Below, piece by piece: positions 7,729 to 16,013 of a stretch of 64,000 nucleotides of DNA. A program made the position numbers and the translations under genes. Source of the stretch: NORP233 sp050186825 (GTDB lineage Bacteria; Planctomycetota; J058). Below the pieces are notes generated by a model. The model did no database searches, was not told where the DNA came from, and saw only the letters and a program-made list of their open reading frames with translations. Position 1 is the stretch's first letter, and every line of letters begins with the position of its first letter. The stretch is from contig JBFWYD010000029.1 of the NCBI GenBank assembly GCA_050186825.1, forward strand, positions 1 through 64,000, written 5' to 3'.

Positions 7729-9420
7729 ATGGCGGCGGTGGTCACCCTCTCCGGGACCGTGTACGGGAACTTCATCCTCGAGAAGGGCGACACCGTCACC
7801 CTCGGCCGCTCGCTCCAGACCGACCTCTCGGTGGACGACCTGCGCGTCTCCCGCCGCCACTGCCGCCTCGAGCACGGGCGCTACGGCGTCGTGCTGGTCG
7901 ACCTCCAGTCCGCCAACGGCACCTTCCTGAACGGCAAGCGGATCAACACCGCGGTCCTGCGCCCCGGCGACCACATCCAGGTCGGCAGCGCCGACCTCGA
8001 GGTCCAGCTCGACTTCTCGGACGACGACTACCTGGACCGGGTGCACACCTGCACCCGCTGCCAGCGCCAGATCTCGCTCATGACCTTCGCCGAGGGCGAG
8101 GTGATCCAGCTCGAGGACCAGAGCTTCGTGTGCCCCCAGTGCCGCGAGAAGGAGGCCACCCCCGAGTTCTCGCTGGTCGAGCTGGACGTGATCCAGCGGC
8201 TCGCGGCCGAGGGCTTCGAGGTCCAGGAGAAGCTCTCGATCTCGGGGATCGTGCCGATCTACCGGGCGCGCAAGGTGGCCCTCGACCAGGTGGTGGCGAT
8301 CAAGGCCCTCCCGATCAGGACCATGGTCAGCCAGAAGAAGATCGACCGCTTCGCCCAGGAGGCCATGGTCCAGGCCCGGCTGCGGCACCGGAACATCGTC
8401 ACGATCTACGACGTGCGCCAGGCGCGCGACCTGGTCTACATCGTGATGGAGCTGATCGAGGGCGAGACCCTGCTCCAGACCATCGAGCGCTCGCGCTCGC
8501 GGATGGCGCTCAAGGACACGCTGCGCATCGGCTACCACCTGGCGCGCGCCCTCGACCACGCGGCGCAGCGCGGGATCATCCATCGCGACGTGAAGCCCAG
8601 CAACGTGATGGTCTCGCGCGAGGGCGAGGCCAAGCTGATCGACTTCGGCCTGGGCAAGCGCCTGGACGACGTGGGCCTGGGGATCACGGCCGACGGTGAG
8701 ACCCTGGGCACCCTCGGCTACATGGCCCCCGAGCAGCTCGGTCACGCCAAGGAGGCGGACCACCGCGCGGACGTCTACGGGCTGGGGGCCACGCTCTACC
8801 ACTGCCTGACCGGCCGGCCGCCCTTCACGGCCGTGAACGCCATCGAGCTGCGCGAGCGCCAGCGCGCGGGCCCGCCGCTCGAGGCGCTCACGGGCGTCCC
8901 GCTGAACATGATCACGCTCGTGGCCCGGATGATGGCCTTCGACCCCGCGGAGCGCCCCGGCACGCCGGCGGAGGTGCTGCAGGGGATCGAGACGATCGTG
9001 GGCGAGCTGACGGGGATCGAGGCCAACGCCAACAACGTCGAGTTCCTGCTCAAGATTCGCGACGAGGAGTCGGACCTGCTCCAGACCTGGCGCTTCTCGG
9101 CCAAGCGCGCCAGCGCCTTCCTCGGCTCCTTCCGCGACGCGGAGCTGGTCGAGTTCCTCCAGATGGTCGAGTTCAACCGCAAGACCGGCTCGCTGCGGGT
9201 CGTGACCAGCCAGGGCCGCGGCACGGTGGACATCCGCGAGGGGGTGGTCGTGGCCGCCGAGGCCGGCCGCCTGCGCGACGAGCAGGCCGTGCGCTACCTG
9301 CTCGCCCAGCGCTCGGGCGACTTCGAGTTCACCCCCGGCGAGCCCACCACCCGCCGCTGCGCGGTCAAGATCTCGCAGGCGCTGCTGGACGCCATGCGGC
9401 TCCGCGACGAGGCCCGCTGA
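7729..9420 (+). CDS. FHA / zinc-ribbon / Ser-Thr kinase / DUF4388-like protein
   Basis: 563 residues. An FHA phosphothreonine-binding domain covers about 1-95 (GRS 26-28, SRRH 41-44, SANGTFLNG 61-69). A zinc ribbon follows (Cys 108, 111, 135, 138). The kinase domain spans about 163-425, with VAIK (Lys192), HRDVKPSN (Asp287), DFG (Asp305) and APEQ. Residues about 455-560 resemble the DUF4388/PATAN-type domain often joined to bacterial kinases and regulators. The glycine-rich loop is degenerate (KLSISGIVPIYRA instead of GxGxxG), so ATP binding may be altered. No membrane helix is present, so it should be cytoplasmic. It probably senses phosphorylated partners through FHA and signals onward. Confidence 0.85.
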   Translation: MAAVVTLSGTVYGNFILEKGDTVTLGRSLQTDLSVDDLRVSRRHCRLEHGRYGVVLVDLQSANGTFLNGKRINTAVLRPGDHIQVGSADLEVQLDFSDDDYLDRVHTCTRCQRQISLMTFAEGEVIQLEDQSFVCPQCREKEATPEFSLVELDVIQRLAAEGFEVQEKLSISGIVPIYRARKVALDQVVAIKALPIRTMVSQKKIDRFAQEAMVQARLRHRNIVTIYDVRQARDLVYIVMELIEGETLLQTIERSRSRMALKDTLRIGYHLARALDHAAQRGIIHRDVKPSNVMVSREGEAKLIDFGLGKRLDDVGLGITADGETLGTLGYMAPEQLGHAKEADHRADVYGLGATLYHCLTGRPPFTAVNAIELRERQRAGPPLEALTGVPLNMITLVARMMAFDPAERPGTPAEVLQGIETIVGELTGIEANANNVEFLLKIRDEESDLLQTWRFSAKRASAFLGSFRDAELVEFLQMVEFNRKTGSLRVVTSQGRGTVDIREGVVVAAEAGRLRDEQAVRYLLAQRSGDFEFTPGEPTTRRCAVKISQALLDAMRLRDEAR

Positions 9421-9434
9421 GCCGAGCTGCGGAT

Positions 9435-9494
9435 GCCGAGCGTTCACGCCGGGGCGGGAGCTTGGGCGTGGGCGCCAGGGAGTGAACGCTCGGC
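9435..9494. terminator. 13-base perfect inverted repeat between convergent genes
   Basis: GCCGAGCGTTCAC at 9435-9447 pairs exactly with GTGAACGCTCGGC at 9482-9494. It lies between the stop of the kinase gene (9420) and the stop of the leftward small gene (9511). There is no T-run, so a factor-independent terminator is not certain; a repeat element or protein-binding site is also possible. Confidence 0.45.
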
Positions 9495-9510
9495 CTCCTG
9501 GCTCGGCTCA

Positions 9511-9750
9511 CTAGGCGTGCTCGCCGCGCGCGTAGGCGAGCGCGGTGTGCGCGGCCCACTCGAGCTGCGCCTGGGTCTCGGCGGGTGTCCCGTGGAGCAG
9601 GTCCTGGAGCACCGGCGGCGTGTCGGGCGGCGGGAGCCGCGACTCGACTCGCCAGGCGGCGAAGACCACCAGCGCCACGAGCAGGGCGCACCCGCCCAGG
9701 CACACGCTGCACGCCGGCGGGAGCCCCTTGCGCTCGCGCTGCTCGGTCAT
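9511..9750 (-). CDS. Small single-pass membrane protein
   Basis: 79 residues starting at ATG 9750, with GAGGAGG 7 bases upstream. It has a short polar N-terminus, one membrane helix (about residues 18-34, CLGGCALLVALVVFAAW) and a polar helical tail (TPAETQAQLEWAAHTALAY). No family is recognised. It is divergent from the Cys-rich gene at 9846, with a 95-base space between them that must hold both promoters. Confidence 0.65.
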   Translation of the reverse strand: MTEQRERKGLPPACSVCLGGCALLVALVVFAAWRVESRLPPPDTPPVLQDLLHGTPAETQAQLEWAAHTALAYARGEHA

Positions 9751-9845
9751 CCCGGCCTCCTCGCGCAGGGATCGTGGCGCGGGCCGAGGACGCGCGCCAG
9801 CCGTGGGCGCTTGACCGGACCCTGGGGGCGCACTAGAAACCTGGC

Positions 9846-10301
9846 ATGGCGCGCAGGGCACTCCCGTCGAGACTCGACCCGAGCCGGGGAGCCCTCCTCC
9901 TCGTCCTGGCGCTGGCCCTCGTCTCGCTCCTGTCCCCAGCGACCGGCCTGGAGGCGAGGCCGCACGAGGGGCTGCTGAGCTGCGAGGCCGGGTCGGCCTG
10001 CGGCGACGGCGACGACACCGACGATTGCGCCGGCTGCGCCGATTGCGCCGAGGAGGCGTCGCCTGCGGGGCGGCGCCCGGGGAGCGTCGGCTGCTGCCCC
10101 TCCTCGGACCGCGGAGCGCCCTGCTGCCCGGACGGCTGCCACGACTGCTCCCGCCCCTGCTGCGCGGGACCGCAGGTGGCGTTGGCGCCTGCGCCCCCCT
10201 GCTCGCTCGCGCTGGACCCGGGCGTGCCCCGCGCCGAGGCGCCGCTCAAGGGCTGCGCCGCCGCGGAGCCTCGGAAGATCTTCCACCCGCCTCGCGCCTG
10301 A
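9846..10301 (+). CDS. Secreted Cys-rich protein at the head of a metal-efflux cassette
   Basis: 151 residues. An N-terminal hydrophobic segment (about 17-34) acts as a signal peptide or anchor. The exported part is rich in Cys, with pairs and clusters such as CAGCADCAEE, GCCPSSD, CCPDGCHDCSRPCC. Such Cys density in an exported protein at the start of an RND metal-efflux cluster suggests metal binding. The two other efflux clusters here are also headed by a small Cys-containing exported protein (22023-22451 and 27330-27764). The three are not closely alike in sequence. Function is inferred from composition and position only. Confidence 0.6.
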   Translation: MARRALPSRLDPSRGALLLVLALALVSLLSPATGLEARPHEGLLSCEAGSACGDGDDTDDCAGCADCAEEASPAGRRPGSVGCCPSSDRGAPCCPDGCHDCSRPCCAGPQVALAPAPPCSLALDPGVPRAEAPLKGCAAAEPRKIFHPPRA

Positions 10302-10649
10302 GCCGACGCAGCCCCTCCCTCCGCGCGCGCCCCGCTCCCGCGTGGCGACGCGCGGGCTCGGGCTCTGCATCAGCGACTCACGGCGGGCGAGCCCTCGAGC
10401 GGCTGGCCGTCGGGGCCGCTCGCGCTCTCACCCCTGCTCGCGGCAGCGGCCCTCCCTGGGGACCCTCCGCCCGTGGAGCAGAGCACGGCGCCGCTTCCCA
10501 GTCCGCTGGGCACTCCCGTCCTTGGGTTGGCCCGGCGACTCGTCGGACGCGGGCTGCGCTCGCGCCGGCTTCCATCCTGACCCCATCGAGCGACCCAGCG
10601 GGTCGCCGCTCCCCTCACGCCCTGCGCAGCGCAGGGAGGCAGGCTCCTG
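10302..10649 (+). other. 348-base gap with hairpins before the Cys/His repeat gene
   Basis: No gene is supported. Near the right end are a perfect hairpin (GCGACCC, loop AGC, GGGTCGC; 10590-10606) and the palindrome CCTGCGCAGCGCAGG (10621-10635), which touches the ribosome-binding site GGGAGG at 10634-10639. The stretch GGCTTCCATCCTGA...CATCGAGCG at about 10567-10591 resembles the right end of the repeat tract near 2130. Because the last hairpin overlaps the ribosome-binding site, it could limit translation of the next gene. Confidence 0.4.
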
Positions 10650-11324
10650 ATGAAGAAGGCGATGATCGGCGCGCTGTTGTTGGCGCTCGGTGCGGGCGCC
10701 GGGCTGGTCTACGTGGCCGCGACCCGGGGCAGGGTCACGGCGGGAGGAGCCACGGCTTCGCCCGTCGCGAGCCCCGTGGCGACCCCAGCGGGCGGCTGCG
10801 CCCCGCACGGTGTGCCCGAGACGAAGTGCCCCTGGTGCCACCCCGAGCGGGTCGCCGCCCTCGGCCAGTGCCGGGAGCACGGGGTCCCCGAGGCCCTGTG
10901 CAGCCGCTGCGACCCGGCCCTGATCCCGGGCTTCCAGGCCCGCCACGACTGGTGCGCCGGGCACTCGGTGCCCGAGTCCCAGTGCGCGCGCTGCAAGGGC
11001 GGAGACCTCCCGCCGGGAGAGCAGCCCGCCGGCGAGCAGCCCGCCGGCGAGCAGCCCGCGCCGGCCGTCCCCGGACCGGCGCATCACGCGGGCCCGGACG
11101 GCGCCTACTGCGCCAAGCACCGGCGCGCCGAGTCCGCCTGCCCGTGGTGCGACCCGAGCCTGATCGCGCGCCAGGGGCAGTGCGCCGAGCACGGGGTGCC
11201 GGAGGCCCTGTGCAGCCGCTGCGACGCCGCGCTGATCCCGGGCTTTCAGGCCGAGCGCGACTGGTGTCAGGAGCACGGGCTGCCCGAGTCGCAGTGTCGC
11301 CAGTGCCAGGGGGCGCCGCGATGA
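10650..11324 (+). CDS. Membrane-anchored protein with six C-x2-H-x3-E-x2-C-x2-C motifs
   Basis: 224 residues. An N-terminal hydrophobic helix (4-24) anchors or exports it. The rest is two tandem blocks, each of three copies of C-x2-H-x3-E-x2-C-x2-C. Block 1 has Cys50/His53/Cys60/Cys63, Cys74/His77/Cys84/Cys87 and Cys102/His105/Cys112/Cys115. Block 2 has Cys154/His157/Cys164/Cys167, Cys178/His181/Cys188/Cys191 and Cys206/His209/Cys216/Cys219. Most copies read HGVPE between His and Glu. A GEQPA repeat links the blocks. Three Cys and one His per motif are a natural soft-metal site. It lies directly before the efflux adaptor, which carries the same motif, with a 4-base overlap. I infer a periplasmic metal-binding or metal-delivery protein; no studied family comes to mind. 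Confidence 0.8.
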   Translation: MKKAMIGALLLALGAGAGLVYVAATRGRVTAGGATASPVASPVATPAGGCAPHGVPETKCPWCHPERVAALGQCREHGVPEALCSRCDPALIPGFQARHDWCAGHSVPESQCARCKGGDLPPGEQPAGEQPAGEQPAPAVPGPAHHAGPDGAYCAKHRRAESACPWCDPSLIARQGQCAEHGVPEALCSRCDAALIPGFQAERDWCQEHGLPESQCRQCQGAPR

Positions 11325-12889
11325 GCGAGCCGCGAGCCGAGGAGGCGCGCGCGGCGGGGAGCCCCGCGCGGGGCGCCGACCTGCTCTGGACCCTGGGCGG
11401 CGTCGCGCTGCTGGCGCTGGGCTTCGGGGCGGTCGTCCTCGCCGACCGGCGCGGGTGGCTGCCCTTCGGGGCGTCCGCCGCGCAGGCCCAGGCCTGTCCG
11501 CACGGGCTGACGCCCGCCGAGTGCCCCTTCTGCACCCCGGCCCGCGTGGCCCAGGGCGGGACCTGCGGGGAGCACGGCGTGCCCGAGGCGCTGTGCACCC
11601 GCTGCAAGCCGGCCCTGATCCCGGCCTTCCAGGCGCAGCACGACTGGTGCCAGGAGCACGGTGTGCCGGAGTCGCAGTGCCTGTCCTGCGACCCGAGCCG
11701 CGCCCCCCGCGACCCGGGGCCCGATACGCCGCCCCCGCCCGCGGCGATCGCGCTGGTGGAGGCGGGCGAGGAGACGCCGCGCAGCGCGCGCCCCCCCTCG
11801 CCCTCCTGCGCGACCGAGTCGCTGCGGATCCGCTTCGCCTCGGCGCGGACCGCGGCCGAGGCCGGGCTGGAGTACTTCACGGTCGTCGCCAGGGCCGTCC
11901 CGCTGACCCTGACCTGCACGGCCGAGCTGGACTTCGACCAGAACCACTACGCGCGCGTCGCCGCGCGGGCCCCGGCCATCGTGGCCGAGGTGGCGCGCGA
12001 CCTCGGCGACCGGGTGGCCGCGGGCGAGCTCCTGGCCCGGGTCAGCTCCAGCGAGCTGGGCGCGGCCAAGGGCGAGCTGCTCCAGGCGCTCCAGCTCGAG
12101 GCCCTCTGGGCGCGCAACCACGCGCGCGAGCAGCGGCTCCTCGAGCAGCGGCTGACGCGCGAGCGCGACGCGCTGGAGGCCGAGACCGAGCTCGCCCAGA
12201 GCCGGGTCCGCGCGGCCGCCGCGGCCCAGCGGCTGCGCACCCTGGGGCTGTCCGCGGCCCAGGTCGCGGCCGTGGCCTCGGGCGACACCTCGACCCTGCT
12301 CCCCGTGACGGCGCCCTTCGCGGGGGTCGTGGTGGCGCGCGATGCCGTCCTGGGCGAGGTGGCGCGTCCCGACCGGCCGCTGTTCGCGGTCGCGGAGACG
12401 GCGACGCTCTGGGCGCGCCTCGACGTGCGCGAGGCCGACCTGCGCCGGGTACGCGCGGGCCTCGCCGTGACGCTCCGGGTGGAGGGCCTGCCGGGCGAGG
12501 CCTTCCACGGCCGGCTGACCTGGGTGGGCGCCGCGCTGGACCGGCGCACGCGCACCCTCCCGGCCCGCGCGGAGCTGCCGAACCCGCGCGGCCTGCTGCG
12601 GGCGGGGATGTTCGGCCAGGCCGTGGTCCAGGTGGCGGCGCCCGCGCAGCGGACCTTGGTCCCCAAGGCCGCCGTGCAGTGGGAGGGCTGCTGCAACGTG
12701 GTCTTCGTGCGCCGGAGCGAGCGCCTGTTCGAGCCGCGCAAGGTCCGGCTCGGCCCGGAGGCCGGCGAGCAGTGGGTGGTCGAGGCCGGGCTGCGCCCGG
12801 GGGAGACGGTCGTGACCACGGGCAGCTTCCTGCTCAAGACCGAGGTCCTGAAGGGGAGCATCGGCGCCGGCTGCTGCGCGGGCGACTGA
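11321..12889 (+). CDS. RND efflux periplasmic adaptor with N-terminal Cys/His motif block
   Basis: 522 residues. After an N-terminal membrane helix (about 22-41) comes one block of three motifs like those of the preceding gene (Cys59/His61/Cys68/Cys71 in a variant spacing, Cys82/His85/Cys92/Cys95, Cys110/His113/Cys120/Cys123). From about residue 170 it is a typical membrane-fusion adaptor: a barrel-sandwich half (ARAPAIVAEVARDLGDRVAAGELLARV), a helical hairpin, the second lipoyl half (VTAPFAGVVVARDAVLGEVA), a beta-barrel and a membrane-proximal domain. It should link the RND pump to an outer-membrane channel. No channel gene follows in this cassette. The tail ends in GAGCCAGD, with two more cysteines. 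ATG overlaps the previous stop. Confidence 0.85.
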   Translation: MSEPRAEEARAAGSPARGADLLWTLGGVALLALGFGAVVLADRRGWLPFGASAAQAQACPHGLTPAECPFCTPARVAQGGTCGEHGVPEALCTRCKPALIPAFQAQHDWCQEHGVPESQCLSCDPSRAPRDPGPDTPPPPAAIALVEAGEETPRSARPPSPSCATESLRIRFASARTAAEAGLEYFTVVARAVPLTLTCTAELDFDQNHYARVAARAPAIVAEVARDLGDRVAAGELLARVSSSELGAAKGELLQALQLEALWARNHAREQRLLEQRLTRERDALEAETELAQSRVRAAAAAQRLRTLGLSAAQVAAVASGDTSTLLPVTAPFAGVVVARDAVLGEVARPDRPLFAVAETATLWARLDVREADLRRVRAGLAVTLRVEGLPGEAFHGRLTWVGAALDRRTRTLPARAELPNPRGLLRAGMFGQAVVQVAAPAQRTLVPKAAVQWEGCCNVVFVRRSERLFEPRKVRLGPEAGEQWVVEAGLRPGETVVTTGSFLLKTEVLKGSIGAGCCAGD

Positions 12890-12899
12890 GGGGCCAGCC

Positions 12900-15800
12900 G
12901 TGCTGAACCGCTTGATCGAGTGGTCCCTGCAGCACCGCTTCCTGGTGGTGCTGCTCTCGCTGGCGCTGGTGGGGGCCGGGGTCCAGGCGCTGCTGCGCCT
13001 GCCCGTCGACGCCTTCCCCGACACGACCCCGGTCCAGGTCCAGATCAACACCGTGGCGCCCGCGCTCTCGCCGGTGGAGATCGAGCAGCAGATCACCTTC
13101 CCGGTCGAGCAGGTGATCGCCGGGCTGCCCGGGCTGCAGGAGGTGCGCTCGATCTCCAAGTTCGGGCTGTCCCAGGTCGTGGCGATCTTCGCGGACGGGA
13201 CCGACGTCTACTTCGCGCGCCAGCTCGTCGGGGAGCGCCTGCAGACGGTCGAGCTCCCGGCGGGCACGCCGCGCCCCGCGCTGGGGCCGGTCGCGACGGG
13301 GCTGGGGGAGGTCTACCACTACCTGGTCCGCTCGGACCGCCTCACGCTCGAGGAGCTGACCACGCTCCACGACTGGGTGATCAAGCCGCGCCTGCTCTCC
13401 GTGCCGGGGGTGGCCGAGGTCAACACCTGGGGCGGCGAGCGCAAGCAGCTCCACGTGCTGGTGGACCTCTCGCGCCTGCTGAAGTTCGACCTGACCCTCG
13501 ACGAGGTCGTCTCGGCCCTGCGGCAGAACAACCTCAACGTCGGCGGCGGGAACCTGGTCCAGAGCGGCGAGCTGCACCTGATCCGCGGGATCAGCCTGGC
13601 CACCGACGAGCGCCAGCTCGGAGGCGTGGTCATCGCCGCCCACGACGGGGTCCCGGTGCGGATCCGCGACGTCGCGACCGTGACGGTCGGCCACGAGCTC
13701 CGCCGCGGGGCCGTGACCGCCAACGGCCAGGGGGAGGTCGTGCTCGGGCTGGGCTTCATGCTGATGGGCGAGAACAGCCACGAGGTCACGCGGCGGCTCG
13801 AGGCGCGCATGGCCGAGCTCCAGGCCAGCCTCCCCGCGGACGTGCGGATCGAGCCGGTCTACGAGCGCACCGAGCTCGTGGACCAGGTGATCCACACCGT
13901 CGAGACGAACCTGCTCGAGGGCGCGCTGCTGGTGATCGCGGTCCTGTTCGCCTTCCTGGGCGACCTGCGCGCCGGGCTGATCGTGGCCCTCGCCATCCCG
14001 CTCTCGATGCTCTTCGCCGGCAGCGGGATGCTCCGCTTCGGGATCGCCGGGAGCCTGATGAGCCTGGGCGCGATCGACTTCGGGCTGGTCGTCGACAGCT
14101 CGGTGATCATGATCGAGAACAGCGTGCGCCGGCTGGCCGAGGCGGGCGAGGAGCGCCCGGTGCTCGAGGTCGTGCGCGACGCCTCGCTCGAGGTCCGCCG
14201 CCCGACCATGTTCGGCGAGCTGATCATCATGATCGTCTACCTGCCGATCCTGACCCTGGAGGGGGTCGAGGGGAAGCTGTTCATCCCGATGGCGCTGACG
14301 GTGATCTTCGCGCTCGCCGGCTCCCTGGTCCTCTCCCTGACCCTGATGCCCGTGCTGGCCAGCCTGCTCCTCCCGCGCCGGCGGGAGGAGCGGGAGAACG
14401 CGCTGGTGCGCGCCGCCAAGTGGCTCTACCGCCCCCTCCTCCGCGCGGCGCTCCGCCTGCGCGTGCCGGTGATCGTGGGCGCCTTGCTGGTCCTGGCCGG
14501 CGCGCTGGTGCTCGCGGCGCGGACCGGCGCCGAGTTCATCCCCCGGCTCTCGGAGATGGGCATCGTCATCAACACGGTGCGGCTCTCGGGCGTGTCGCTG
14601 GAGGAGTCCGTCCGCTACGGCACGCAGCTCGAGCGCAAGCTGAGGCGCGAGCTCCCCGACGAGGTCCGCGACGTGTGGGTCCGCACGGGGACCGCGGAGG
14701 TGGCCACCGACCCGATGGGGATCGAGCTCTCGGACGTGTTCGTGACCCTCACCCCCCGCGCCCGCTGGCGGCGCGGCGCGACCCAGGAGGAGCTGACCGC
14801 CCTCATCCGCCGCTCGCTCCAGGAGCTCCCGGGGATGCGCATGGTCTTCACCCAGCCCATCGAGATGCGCGTCAACGAGATGGTCGCGGGGATCCGGGCC
14901 GACCTGGGGATCAAGGTCTTCGGCGACGACCTCGAGGTCCTCCGGCGGAAGGCGGCCGAGGTCGAGGCCATCGTCAAGGCGGTCCCGGGGAGCGCCGACG
15001 TCTACACCGAGCAGCTCACGGGGCAGCCCGTGCTCGAGGTCCACGTCGACCAGGAGGCCATCGCCCGCCACGGGGTCCCCGCCGCCCACGTCCTTCAGGT
15101 CATCCAGGCCATGGGGACCACGCCGATCGGCGAGGTCCGCCAGGGACAGCGGCGCTTCGGCCTGGTCGTGCGGCTGGCCGAGGAGCACCGCCGCGACCCG
15201 GCGGCGATCGGGCGGATCCTGATCCCCACCGCCAGCGGGGAGCGGATCCCGCTGGCCCGGCTGGCGCGGATCCGCCACGTCGAGGGCCCGTCCACGATCA
15301 CGCGCGAGTGGCAGCAGCGGCGGATCGTCGTCCAGTGCAACGTGCGCGGGCGCGACGTGGCGAGCTTCGTGGAGGAGGTCCAGCGCCGGCTGGGGGCCGA
15401 GCTGGACCTGCCCAGCGGCTACCACCTCGGCTACGGCGGGCAGTTCGAGCACCTGGAGCGGGCGCGCGCCCGCCTGGCGATCGTGGTGCCCCTGGCCCTG
15501 GCGCTGATCTTCCTGCTCCTGCACGCCAGCACCGGCTCCGCCCGCGACGCGCTGCTGATCTTCACGGGGGCGCCCTTCTCCGCCGTGGGCGGCATCGCGG
15601 CCCTCTGGCTGCGCGGCATGCCGTTTACGATCTCCGCGGGCGTCGGCTTCGTGGCCGTGTCCGGGGTCGCGATCCTGGCCGGGCTCGTGCTCGTCTCGAT
15701 GATTCGCCAGCTCCTCGCCGACGGCCGGCCGCTGCGCGAGGCCATCGAGGAGAGCGCGCTCCTCCGCCTGCGCCCGATCCTGATGACCGCGCTGGTGGCC

Positions 15801-16013
15801 AGTCTGGGCTTCATCCCCATGGCGCTCAACACGGGCGTCGGCGCCGAGGTCCAGCGCCCGCTCGCGACCGTGGTCGTGGGCGGGGTGGTCTCGGCCAACG
15901 TCCTGACCCTGCTGGTCCTCCCCGCGCTCTACGCCTCCTTCGGCGCGGCGGGGGCCTCCCCGGCCGAGGAGGCCGCGCCCTCCGCCGGAGCCGCGGCGCC
16001 GAAGCGGGCGTAG
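12900..16013 (+). CDS. Heavy-metal efflux RND pump (CusA/CzcA family)
   Basis: 1037 residues, the normal length for HME-RND pumps. The twelve-helix RND plan is recognisable: N-terminal helix, first periplasmic loop with LPVDAFPDTTPVQVQ, TM4 with the acidic relay segment AIDFGLVVDSSVIMIEN, FIPRLSEMGIVI at the second loop, and the C-terminal VLPALYASFG. The motifs are nearest to Czc-type pumps for divalent cations, but the substrate is not certain. It starts with GTG 10 bases after the adaptor gene. Its last 28 codons (15929-16013) lie antisense over the 3' end of the next, leftward pump gene, and its stop falls opposite that gene's LY codons. Confidence 0.9.
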   Translation: MLNRLIEWSLQHRFLVVLLSLALVGAGVQALLRLPVDAFPDTTPVQVQINTVAPALSPVEIEQQITFPVEQVIAGLPGLQEVRSISKFGLSQVVAIFADGTDVYFARQLVGERLQTVELPAGTPRPALGPVATGLGEVYHYLVRSDRLTLEELTTLHDWVIKPRLLSVPGVAEVNTWGGERKQLHVLVDLSRLLKFDLTLDEVVSALRQNNLNVGGGNLVQSGELHLIRGISLATDERQLGGVVIAAHDGVPVRIRDVATVTVGHELRRGAVTANGQGEVVLGLGFMLMGENSHEVTRRLEARMAELQASLPADVRIEPVYERTELVDQVIHTVETNLLEGALLVIAVLFAFLGDLRAGLIVALAIPLSMLFAGSGMLRFGIAGSLMSLGAIDFGLVVDSSVIMIENSVRRLAEAGEERPVLEVVRDASLEVRRPTMFGELIIMIVYLPILTLEGVEGKLFIPMALTVIFALAGSLVLSLTLMPVLASLLLPRRREERENALVRAAKWLYRPLLRAALRLRVPVIVGALLVLAGALVLAARTGAEFIPRLSEMGIVINTVRLSGVSLEESVRYGTQLERKLRRELPDEVRDVWVRTGTAEVATDPMGIELSDVFVTLTPRARWRRGATQEELTALIRRSLQELPGMRMVFTQPIEMRVNEMVAGIRADLGIKVFGDDLEVLRRKAAEVEAIVKAVPGSADVYTEQLTGQPVLEVHVDQEAIARHGVPAAHVLQVIQAMGTTPIGEVRQGQRRFGLVVRLAEEHRRDPAAIGRILIPTASGERIPLARLARIRHVEGPSTITREWQQRRIVVQCNVRGRDVASFVEEVQRRLGAELDLPSGYHLGYGGQFEHLERARARLAIVVPLALALIFLLLHASTGSARDALLIFTGAPFSAVGGIAALWLRGMPFTISAGVGFVAVSGVAILAGLVLVSMIRQLLADGRPLREAIEESALLRLRPILMTALVASLGFIPMALNTGVGAEVQRPLATVVVGGVVSANVLTLLVLPALYASFGAAGASPAEEAAPSAGAAAPKRA

